From Gramella sp. AN32 (GTDB lineage Bacteria; Bacteroidota; Bacteroidia; Flavobacteriales; Flavobacteriaceae), in the NCBI RefSeq assembly GCF_023718305.1, contig NZ_QEYO01000002.1:248001-312000 (forward strand): DNA of 64,000 nucleotides. The letters run 5' to 3'. How positions within the stretch are numbered: the stretch's first letter is position 1; every line of letters begins with the position of its first letter. Below are positions 54,459 to 62,311 of the stretch, piece by piece. The translations under genes were made by a program, and so were the position numbers. Below the pieces are notes generated by a model. That model saw only the letters and a list, made by a program, of their open reading frames with translations. It did no database searches and was not told the origin of the DNA.

Positions 54459-57400
54459 CTAACTTACCTCTACTTCTTTCTCCCTAAAATCCAGAGGTTC
54501 TAAAATCTTTAAGGCCTTTTCTACAGAAGTAACTCTGTCAAAAGTGAGCAGTAAACGAAGTCCGTTTCGGGTTTGTTTTTCCTTCATGGTGCAGGTATGT
54601 TTATGCGTTTGTACATACTGTAGGATCTTTGTAAAATTGCCCGTTTGATAAAATCTTGAATTTTGGTCACTTATAAAATACCCTACAAATTTGCCTTTTT
54701 TCATCACTACTCTTTCCAATCCTAAATGGGAAGCAATCCATTTGATCCTGACTGAATTTAAAAGGTCTACTGCCTGCGTGGGTAATTCGCCAAAGCGATC
54801 TCTGAGTTCTGTCTCGAATTTTGCCAGTTCCTCTTCAGACTTTAATTCGTTTAATTTGGTATAAAGATTTAATCTTTCCGTGATATTATTTACATAGTCA
54901 TCAGGAAAGAGCAGTTCAAAATCGGTGTCGATCTGGGTATCTTTTACGAAATTCTTATGCTCCACGTCTTCGGTCTCCGTATAAAGATCCCGAAATTCAT
55001 TTTCTTTTAGCTCCTCAATCGCTTCATTCAGGATCTTCTGATAAGTATCAAAACCAATATCATTGATGAAACCACTTTGTTCCCCGCCAAGTAAATCTCC
55101 GGCACCTCGAATTTCCAGGTCTTTCATGGCAATATTGAAGCCGCTGCCCAATTCTGAAAATTGCTCCAGGGCGGTAATTCTTTTTCGGGCATCTTCGGTC
55201 ATTGCAGAATAAGGCGGGGTGATAAAATAGCAAAAAGCTTTTTTATTGCTCCGGCCTACACGGCCGCGCATTTGATGAAGATCTGAAAGTCCGAAGTTAT
55301 TCGCATTATTGATAAAGATCGTGTTGGCTTCAGAAACATCCAGTCCGCTTTCCACAATAGTTGTGGAAACCAGTACATCAAACTCACCGTTTATAAAACT
55401 AAGCATCAGTCTTTCCAGTTTTTTACCTTCCATTTGCCCATGTCCAATACCAATTTTAGCATCGGGCACTAAGCGCTGGATAAGACCGGCAACTTCTTTG
55501 ATGTTCTCCACACGATTGTGAATAAAGAAAACCTGGCCGCCACGCTGAATCTCATAGTTCACGGCATCTCTAATAATTTCTTCGGAAAAACGGACCACAT
55601 TCGTTTCAATAGGATATCTGTTTGGTGGTGGTGTAGTAATAGTAGAAAGATCCCTGGCAGCCATTAAGCTAAATTGAAGGGTGCGCGGAATGGGCGTTGC
55701 GGTTAACGTAAGCGTATCTACATTTTCTCGAATCATCTTCAGTTTATCCTTTACAGCTACGCCAAATTTCTGCTCTTCATCCACTACCAGTAAACCAAGA
55801 TCTTTGAATTTCACCGTTTTGCTTACCAGCTGGTGGGTACCAATAATTATATCCACTTTTCCGTTTTCCAGGTCCTGCAAAGTTTCGCGTCTTTCTTTAG
55901 CGGTCCTAAATCTATTCAGGTAATCTATCCTTACCGGAAAGTCTTTTAAGCGCTCAGTGAAAGTTTGATGATGCTGAAATGCCAGAATGGTTGTGGGCAC
56001 CAGCACCGCCACCTGTTTATTATTATCTACAGCTTTAAAAGCAGCACGTATGGCAACTTCAGTTTTCCCGAAGCCAACATCTCCACAAACCAAACGATCC
56101 ATGGGCCGCTCATTTTCCATATCCCGCTTAACAGCTTCCGTAGCCGAACTTTGATCTGGTGTATCCTCATACATGAATGAAGCTTCCAGCTCATGTTGTA
56201 AGTAAGAATCGGGATCAAATTTGAAGCCTTTTTCAAGTCTTCTTTTCGCATATAATTTAATAAGGTCGTAGGCAATATGTTTAACCCTGGCTTTGGTCTT
56301 ATTCTTTAAATTCTTCCAGGCGTTACTTCCAAGTTTATAGATTTTTGGTGGTTTACCATCCTTACCATTAAATTTGGAAATTTTATGTAATGAATGAATA
56401 CTGAGGTACAAAATATCACGTTCACCGTAAATAAGTTTGATCGCTTCCTGCTTTTTACCTTCCACATCAATTTTTTGAAGGCCCCCAAACTTTCCAATTC
56501 CGTGGTCAATATGGGTTACATAATCGCCAATTTCGAGGTTGGTAAGCTCCTTTAAGGTAATGGCCTGTTTCTTGGCATAACCGTTCTTAAGATTGAATTT
56601 ATGATAACGCTCAAAAATTTGATGATCTGTATAACACACCGTTTTTGAGTCATCATCAATAAACCCCTGAAACATCGAAAATACCGGAGTCTGGTATTTT
56701 ACTTCTTTATTGTGGTCATCAAAAATATCATGAAACCTCTTTGCCTGCTGTTCACTTACACAACAAATAAAATTTTTATATCCCGCCTGTTGATTTTCAA
56801 CCAGATTTTCGATAAGCAGTTCAAACTGTTTATTAAAAGAGGGTTGGGGTTTGGTGTTAAATTCAATTTTTTTAACGTCACCCTGAACTTGTTTAAGGGT
56901 CTCATTTTCAGTGGATTGACTTAAATACGCGTGGTTGCTCAATTCAACCGTTAAATAACCTAACAACTGTTGTTTCAGCAGCTTGCCGTTACAAAACAAT
57001 TCGGCGGGCGCACTATGTTTAATATCTTCGGAAAGTTCTTTAAAGGCTTCTTCAGCTTTAGCAAAAAGTTTATCGGCATTTGCAGCAAGCAGGTCAAGAT
57101 TTTTTATGAAAACAATTGTTTTTTCTGAAATGTACTTCAGAAAACTTTCCCTGGATTCGTCCAGATGCTTATTTTCAACATTCGGCATCACCGAAATCTT
57201 ATTCTTCTTATGGGTCGATAATTGGGTTTCTACATCAAACGTCCGGATACTGTCCACATCATCCCCGAAAAACTCAATCCGGTAGGGTTCATCATGGCTA
57301 AAGGAAAACACATCAATGATTCCGCCCCGTACCGAAAATTCACCAGGTTCCGTCACAAAATCAACCCGTTTAAACTGATATTCAAAAAGGATTTCATTAA

Positions 57401-57887
57401 CAAAATCGATGGAAAGCACATCGCCAACGGCAATTTTCAAGGTGCTTTTATCCAATTCCTTCCTGGTAACTACTTTCTCAAAAAGCGCTTCAGGATAGGT
57501 AACGATCACCGCTGGTTTTTTTCTGGAATTAATGCGGTTTAGGACTTCAGCCCGAAGCAACACATTGGCGTTATCGGTTTCTTCAATTTGATACGGCCGG
57601 CGATAACTGCCGGGATAAAAAAGCACATTCTTTTCACCTACGAGTTGCTCCAGGTCATTGAGATAATATGCAGCTTCTTCCTTATCATTAAAAATCAGCA
57701 AAAAAGCTTCCTCAGCTTCCTTGAAAGCATTGGCCACAACAAAAGAAAGTGCCGAGCCAATAAGGCCTGTAAGATGAATGTTTGGCCTTTGATGATCTTG
57801 AGTTGACTGATAGGAGGCAATAGTATTTTGCAATTCCTGCTGTTGCGGGGACCGTGCAAAATTTTGGGCGATAAGACTTGTACTCAT
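54459..57887 (-). CDS. mfd: Transcription-repair coupling factor
   Basis: A 1142-residue ATP-dependent translocase that removes stalled RNA polymerase and recruits UvrA to damage. It has a UvrB-like N-terminal module (about residues 1-330), an RNAP-interacting domain (about 445-505, LEIGDYVTHIDHGIGKFGGL), and a RecG-like helicase core with Walker A GDVGFGKTEVAIRA, LVVDEEQKFG, TATPIPRTL and QMRGRVGRSNKKAF. A C-terminal TRCF domain follows. The frame continues to an ATG at 57926, but a promoter lies at 57893-57923, so the ATG at 57887 (MSTSLIAQNF) is preferred. Confidence 0.95.
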   Translation of the reverse strand: MSTSLIAQNFARSPQQQELQNTIASYQSTQDHQRPNIHLTGLIGSALSFVVANAFKEAEEAFLLIFNDKEEAAYYLNDLEQLVGEKNVLFYPGSYRRPYQIEETDNANVLLRAEVLNRINSRKKPAVIVTYPEALFEKVVTRKELDKSTLKIAVGDVLSIDFVNEILFEYQFKRVDFVTEPGEFSVRGGIIDVFSFSHDEPYRIEFFGDDVDSIRTFDVETQLSTHKKNKISVMPNVENKHLDESRESFLKYISEKTIVFIKNLDLLAANADKLFAKAEEAFKELSEDIKHSAPAELFCNGKLLKQQLLGYLTVELSNHAYLSQSTENETLKQVQGDVKKIEFNTKPQPSFNKQFELLIENLVENQQAGYKNFICCVSEQQAKRFHDIFDDHNKEVKYQTPVFSMFQGFIDDDSKTVCYTDHQIFERYHKFNLKNGYAKKQAITLKELTNLEIGDYVTHIDHGIGKFGGLQKIDVEGKKQEAIKLIYGERDILYLSIHSLHKISKFNGKDGKPPKIYKLGSNAWKNLKNKTKARVKHIAYDLIKLYAKRRLEKGFKFDPDSYLQHELEASFMYEDTPDQSSATEAVKRDMENERPMDRLVCGDVGFGKTEVAIRAAFKAVDNNKQVAVLVPTTILAFQHHQTFTERLKDFPVRIDYLNRFRTAKERRETLQDLENGKVDIIIGTHQLVSKTVKFKDLGLLVVDEEQKFGVAVKDKLKMIRENVDTLTLTATPIPRTLQFSLMAARDLSTITTPPPNRYPIETNVVRFSEEIIRDAVNYEIQRGGQVFFIHNRVENIKEVAGLIQRLVPDAKIGIGHGQMEGKKLERLMLSFINGEFDVLVSTTIVESGLDVSEANTIFINNANNFGLSDLHQMRGRVGRSNKKAFCYFITPPYSAMTEDARKRITALEQFSELGSGFNIAMKDLEIRGAGDLLGGEQSGFINDIGFDTYQKILNEAIEELKENEFRDLYTETEDVEHKNFVKDTQIDTDFELLFPDDYVNNITERLNLYTKLNELKSEEELAKFETELRDRFGELPTQAVDLLNSVRIKWIASHLGLERVVMKKGKFVGYFISDQNSRFYQTGNFTKILQYVQTHKHTCTMKEKQTRNGLRLLLTFDRVTSVEKALKILEPLDFREKEVEVS

Positions 57888-57892
57888 TACCG

Positions 57893-57923
57893 CAAATATA
57901 ATTTCAAGTGTATAGTCACACAA
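57893..57923 (-). promoter_or_regulatory. mfd promoter immediately before the start codon
   Basis: On the minus strand, TTG (57923-57921), a 20-bp spacer and TATATTTG (57900-57893) match the Bacteroidota consensus fully. The -7 element ends only 5 nt before the ATG, so the transcript would start at or next to the start codon (leaderless). Confidence 0.65.
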
Positions 57924-58025
57924 CACGAAATCAACATTTAACGATAAAATAGCATTCTCTCAATTTATAAGTTCCATAACATAAGGTGAGCCTGGGGTTG
58001 CTTAACTTCCGAAAAAGGCTAAAAT

Positions 58026-59381
58026 ATGGGAATCGATAAATTTGACGTGTTTATTATTGGAACTGGCACCGCCGGAAAAAGTGTAGCTGTTGAATGCGTG
58101 GAAGCCGGAAAAAAAGTGGCCATTGCCGATAATCGCGAATTTGGAGGCACCTGTGCCAACCGCGGTTGCGATCCCAAAAAAGTACTGGTAGGTCTTACTG
58201 AAATTCTAAGCCGTGCTGAGAAGCTTAAAGGTTTGGGGATTACTAAAATGCCGGAATTCAGCTGGGCAGATTTAATGACCTTTAAAGAAACCTTTACCGA
58301 TGCTGTTCCCGCTTCTACCGAGAAAAAATTTAAGAAGCTGGGTATAAAAATGTACCATCAGTCGCCAAAATTTATCGATAAACAAACAATTTCGGTAGAA
58401 GGAAAAACGGTAAAATTTGATAAACTGGTAATAGCTACCGGAAATAAACCGCTTGAACTGAAAATTCCCGGAAGAGAGTGGGCGATCATAAGTGATGATT
58501 TCCTGGAATTAAAGGAATTACCTGAAAGCATGATCTTTATTGGCGCGGGTTATTTAGGGATGGAATTCGCCCATATCGCCGCCAGGTGTGGAGTAGAAGT
58601 TACCGTAATGGATGCCAAGGCACGTATGTTAAGTAATTTTGATGAAGATATGGTGGGCTATCTTCAAAAAGCTTCCGAAGAGCTTGGAATAAAATTTATC
58701 TACGACGCTAAGGTAAGTGGGATCGAAAAACTGCAAACCAATTATAGGGTAACGGCAGATCAAAACGGGAAGGAGATTTCAGTAAAAGTAAAACTAGTAG
58801 TAAATGCGGCCGGAAGAGTTCCTGCTATTGATGAGCTGGAGCTCGAAAAAGGCAAAGTAGATTTTTCCAAAAAAGGGATTACGGTTAACGAACATTTACA
58901 AAGCACTTCAAATGAAAATGTGTATGCTTGTGGAGATGTTTCTGCCAGTGAAGGCTTACCGCTTACACCCCTTTCATCGCAGGAAGCAAGAATTGTGGTA
59001 GCGAATATTTTAAAATTAGATAGAGCCAGAGAGTATGACTATCCGCCACAACCTTCAGTGGTATTTACCCTGCCAAATCTTGCTTCCGTAGGTTTAAGTG
59101 AAAAAGAAGCCAAAGAGAAAGGATATAATGTTCATGTAGAAGTAAAAAATGTTCCGGAATGGTTTAACGCAAAGCGAATCAACGATAAATACTATGCTTA
59201 TAAAACCATAAAAGATAAAGACAGAGGCCTAGTTTTAGGTGCGCACCTGGTTGGTGATGATGCCGGTGAAATGATCAATATGTTTGTGATGGCCATGTGC
59301 GGAAAACTTGATTGCGAAACCCTTAAAGGCATGATCTTTACCTATCCTAGTTGGGCCAGCGATATCAAGGCGATGGTTTAA
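58026..59381 (+). CDS. FAD/NAD(P)-dependent disulfide reductase-like oxidoreductase
   Basis: A 451-residue flavoprotein of the glutathione reductase/lipoamide dehydrogenase fold. The FAD site is FIIGTGTAGKSVAVE (residues 9-23), the redox pair is C43 and C48 in GGTCANRGCDPKK, the NAD(P) site is FIGAGYLGMEFAHIA (about 181), and the second FAD motif is NVYACGDVSAS. The C-terminal dimer domain lacks the usual His-Glu pair: where reductases have HPTxSE, this protein has TYPSWAS. It is thus unlikely to be a normal glutathione or lipoamide reductase. The substrate is unknown. It is divergent from mfd. Confidence 0.85.
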   Translation: MGIDKFDVFIIGTGTAGKSVAVECVEAGKKVAIADNREFGGTCANRGCDPKKVLVGLTEILSRAEKLKGLGITKMPEFSWADLMTFKETFTDAVPASTEKKFKKLGIKMYHQSPKFIDKQTISVEGKTVKFDKLVIATGNKPLELKIPGREWAIISDDFLELKELPESMIFIGAGYLGMEFAHIAARCGVEVTVMDAKARMLSNFDEDMVGYLQKASEELGIKFIYDAKVSGIEKLQTNYRVTADQNGKEISVKVKLVVNAAGRVPAIDELELEKGKVDFSKKGITVNEHLQSTSNENVYACGDVSASEGLPLTPLSSQEARIVVANILKLDRAREYDYPPQPSVVFTLPNLASVGLSEKEAKEKGYNVHVEVKNVPEWFNAKRINDKYYAYKTIKDKDRGLVLGAHLVGDDAGEMINMFVMAMCGKLDCETLKGMIFTYPSWASDIKAMV

Positions 59382-59394
59382 ACATATGTTTAAA

Positions 59395-59565
59395 AGTTTA
59401 AAAGTCCTAAAGTTATGGGTTCAAGTTTCAAATTTCGGGTTTCAGGTTCTGATCTTCCTTTTATATACGATCTTCTAAAATTCAAAATTCAAAATTCAAA
59501 ATTCCAGCTTCCAGCTTCCAGTTTTCAGCATCCGGCCTCTAGTTTCCAGTTAGAAAAATTCAAAG
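59395..59565. repeat. Degenerate 7-bp tandem repeat array
   Basis: From 59402 the sequence keeps a 7-bp rhythm: units such as AAGTTTC (59423), AAATTTC (59430) and GGGTTTC (59437). After a 19-nt break come four perfect AAAATTC units (59477-59504), two CAGCTTC units (59505-59518), then CAGTTTT, CAGCATC, CGGCCTC, TAGTTTC. It fills nearly all of the gap after the oxidoreductase gene. The short frame across it is only repeat translation. Confidence 0.8.
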
Positions 59566-59571
59566 TTTGGG

Positions 59572-60363
59572 TTAATTACTATGTACTATCTTATACAGAG
59601 GGTTGGATTTTCTATTTATAAAGCCATGATAAGAAATATTCAGAAAAATGAGAATAGCTCCGGCCAATGCGGAATAGGCGATTAATTCCTGGGCATCATA
59701 ATGCCTTATAAAAATGGCGATCAATGCCCAAACTCCTACCAAAGCAAATTCCCTCATGTTTCTTGCATAAACCATAACAAGATTTAAGATAGTAGCTGCG
59801 AAGGTCATTAGGATCGTCCAGTTAACTTCAGATAAGAGGATTACCTGCCAATTAATCTCTTTAAGCCATGAGGCCACATTGGCGATAAACGCTACAGAAA
59901 TCCATCCCGAATATAAACAAATGGGCCACCAGTAAAAAGCTATAACCGGAAACGGGGCATTCCTTTTTTCCATTCTGGTATTGAGAATAATTTTGATGAG
60001 TTTCATCAAAATTAATAGCATAAGTATAACGGACATGCCTATAAATTCATAACACCAGGCAAGCACCCAAAGGCAATTTCCAACGTTGGCGATGATAAAC
60101 CAAAAATTTGTTTTTTTGATAAAACCCTGATGTTTACCTTTTGAAAATGCCTGCTGGAGCATAAAAATTGTGGACGCGAAAAGTCCAATATAAATAAGAA
60201 TCCAAATACTAAACGCGTAACCTGCCGGGATAAATAAATTGGAATATTTTTCACTTACTTCTCCAATGGTAGTGGCATTAAAAACCCGTTGCTGGGCCAG
60301 ATAATTAATAAAAAGAGTGAGGATAACGGAAAGAAAATTTAAAACGGCTAATTTTTTCACCAT
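59572..60363 (-). CDS. Multi-pass membrane protein, possibly TspO-related
   Basis: A 263-residue protein with about eight hydrophobic helices spread along its length. It has many Trp residues within or at the ends of helices (FSIWILIYIGLF, NCLWVLAWCYEF, FYWWPICLYSGW, VNWTILM, VGVWALIAIF). Such proteins are sometimes labelled tryptophan-rich sensory (TspO/MBR) proteins, but the classic TspO has five helices and about 160 residues, so this is at most a longer relative. No catalytic motif is visible. It lies 14 nt downstream of pdeM on the same strand. Confidence 0.55.
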   Translation of the reverse strand: MVKKLAVLNFLSVILTLFINYLAQQRVFNATTIGEVSEKYSNLFIPAGYAFSIWILIYIGLFASTIFMLQQAFSKGKHQGFIKKTNFWFIIANVGNCLWVLAWCYEFIGMSVILMLLILMKLIKIILNTRMEKRNAPFPVIAFYWWPICLYSGWISVAFIANVASWLKEINWQVILLSEVNWTILMTFAATILNLVMVYARNMREFALVGVWALIAIFIRHYDAQELIAYSALAGAILIFLNISYHGFINRKSNPLYKIVHSN

Positions 60364-60377
60364 AATACTAGGAGATT

Positions 60378-61013
60378 TTAGCTAACTAAAATAACTTCTT
60401 TTCCGGTTATGGCAAATATACGGTGCTCTATTTCAGGCTGAAGGAAATAATTACCTGTAAATTCCCCAAAAGCAGGAAGGATTAACTGGTTGGATTTTTT
60501 ATAAAAGCAGGGCAATTTTAAAAGCTGCCTGCCAAAGCCTCTCATTTTATAACCGGGATGTACATGGCCGCAAATATTAAAAAAACCATCGGTCTCTTCA
60601 GGATGGTGGGTGAGTCGAAATTCGCCAATTCTTAATTCTGAAAACATGGAAATTCCCAGCATTTCATATTTAAGCGGAGAAATAATATCGTGGTTCCCGG
60701 CAACCAGGTGCACCTGATTATCGATGCTATGATACCAGTCTGCAAAAATATCCCATTCAAGATTTAGCGAACTGTGAAAGAGGTCGCCCAGAAAGACAAT
60801 ATGTTCCGGGTCAAAATCCTTGCGGATTACATCCAGTTTTTTAAAATTTTGAGCAATTGCGCCTGCAGGAACAGCACTGCCAAATTTGCGAAAATGGGAG
60901 ATCTTTCCAAGGTGAACATCGGCAACCAGGAGGATTTCCTCTTCCGGCCAATAAACAACGCCTAAAGGATGGAGAACGAAATCGTGATTTTGAATGCGAA
61001 TGTTTAAATTCAT
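60378..61013 (-). CDS. pdeM: PdeM-type metallophosphoesterase (ligase-associated DNA damage response)
   Basis: A 211-residue calcineurin-fold phosphoesterase. The metal motifs are complete: LLVADVHLGKISHFRK (D-x-H), HIVFLGDLFHSS (GD), HLVAGNHDI (GNHD) and NICGHVHPGYKM (GHxH). This subfamily is annotated as the ligase-associated DNA damage response endonuclease PdeM, usually near LigC/Lhr-type genes. Those partners are not seen here. It starts directly at the stop of the upstream aminotransferase gene, so the two are co-transcribed. Confidence 0.88.
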   Translation of the reverse strand: MNLNIRIQNHDFVLHPLGVVYWPEEEILLVADVHLGKISHFRKFGSAVPAGAIAQNFKKLDVIRKDFDPEHIVFLGDLFHSSLNLEWDIFADWYHSIDNQVHLVAGNHDIISPLKYEMLGISMFSELRIGEFRLTHHPEETDGFFNICGHVHPGYKMRGFGRQLLKLPCFYKKSNQLILPAFGEFTGNYFLQPEIEHRIFAITGKEVILVS

Positions 61014-62168
61014 TTATAAACTACACAGGATCTTCGCTGCCTTTTCCAGAGTTTCATCAGTTTTTGCAAAGCAGAAGCGGAGTTCTTTTTGATCTTTTTC
61101 GGCAATATTAAAGACTGATACCGGAATGCTCGCGATATTAAACTCTTTTACCAGTCTTTCTGCAAAAACCGTGTCCCTTTCGTCGGTAATATTTTCAAAT
61201 CCCAACAATTGAAAGTAGGTTCCTTTTGACGGGGTAAAAGTAAATTTCGAATTTTGGATAAGGTCAAGAAAAAGATCTCTTTTTTGCTGGTAAAAATTAC
61301 CCAGATTTCGGTAATGTTCTGGGTTCTTAAGATATTCGGTAAAAGCATATTGCAGAGGATGGTTGATGCAAAAAACACAATATTGGTGTACCTTTCTTAT
61401 TTCTTGCATCAATTCTTTAGGAGCCACGCAGTATCCGGTTTTCCAGCCGGTATTATGAAAAGTCTTTCCAAAGGAAGCACAAACAATAGCCCTTTCAGCA
61501 AGGGCAGGAAAACTTGAAACACTCTCGTGAGGTTTGTCATCAAAAATAATGTGTTCGTAAACTTCATCACTCAAGAGAATAATTTTAGTGCATCTCAACG
61601 TTTTTTCCAGTTGTTGCATGTCATATTTATCTAGAATAGTTCCACTGGGATTGTGTGGGGTATTGATAATGATCATTTTGGTTTGGGAAGTGATCGCCGA
61701 TGCTACTTCGCTCCAGTCAACCCTATAATCTTCTCCTTTTAACTGAATTTGAACCGGTTTCCCTCCATTTAGTTTAATGGTCGGTTCATAAGTGTCGTAG
61801 GCTGGTTTAAATACAATAACCTCATCATCCTTTTTCACAAAAGCCGTTATAGCTGAATAAATTGCTTCTGTTGCACCATTAGTTACTGTTATTTCAGTAT
61901 CAAAATCGTAAAATTTGTCATATAAAGCAGCTATTTTCTCGGCTATCCTCATTCGTAATGGCAATATCCCTTCCATAGGCGCATACTGGTTAAAACCATT
62001 TTCAATAGCTTTTATCGCCATTTCTTTCAATCGCGTATCGCTTTCGAAATTTGGAAAACCTTGTGATAGATCGATAGCATTATGTTTTTTAGCCAATTGG
62101 CTCATTATCGAGAAAATACTTGGGGTTACGGAGGGTAGTTTAGAAGAAATTTTTATTAATTGTTGCAT
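61014..62168 (-). CDS. PLP-dependent methionine-type aminotransferase
   Basis: A 384-residue class I/II aminotransferase similar to YbdL and kynurenine/methionine aminotransferases. Recognisable are IDLSQGFPNFESD, NQYAPMEGILPLR, TNGATEAIYSAITAF, NTPHNPSGT, LSDEVYEHIIFD and the PLP-lysine region SFGKTFHNTGWKTGYCVAP. The substrate is probably methionine or another bulky amino acid with 2-oxo acids, as in the Met salvage branch, but the exact acceptor cannot be read. pdeM follows with no gap. Confidence 0.9.
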   Translation of the reverse strand: MQQLIKISSKLPSVTPSIFSIMSQLAKKHNAIDLSQGFPNFESDTRLKEMAIKAIENGFNQYAPMEGILPLRMRIAEKIAALYDKFYDFDTEITVTNGATEAIYSAITAFVKKDDEVIVFKPAYDTYEPTIKLNGGKPVQIQLKGEDYRVDWSEVASAITSQTKMIIINTPHNPSGTILDKYDMQQLEKTLRCTKIILLSDEVYEHIIFDDKPHESVSSFPALAERAIVCASFGKTFHNTGWKTGYCVAPKELMQEIRKVHQYCVFCINHPLQYAFTEYLKNPEHYRNLGNFYQQKRDLFLDLIQNSKFTFTPSKGTYFQLLGFENITDERDTVFAERLVKEFNIASIPVSVFNIAEKDQKELRFCFAKTDETLEKAAKILCSL

Positions 62169-62311
62169 ATATTCTTTTTGTTGATTTTTGAACTCAGAAC
62201 ATCTATTTGATGTTAAAATGAACTATAAAAAAATACGAAAAAATTAATACTTTTAAGCGAATAAAAGTTTGGTGATTAATGAAATTAGCCGAATTTCAAT
62301 AAAATCTTAGA

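Noticed and set aside
57888..57926. Upstream start for mfd
   Set aside because: It is located upstream of or inside the -7/-33 promoter elements and adds residues unlike Mfd.
59395..59565. CRISPR-like array
   Set aside because: Units are 7 bp with no spacers and no cas genes; a simple tandem repeat.
59415..59621. 68-codon frame on the plus strand
   Set aside because: It is the translation of the 7-bp repeat array (repeating FQLPASSFQ-like units), not a gene.
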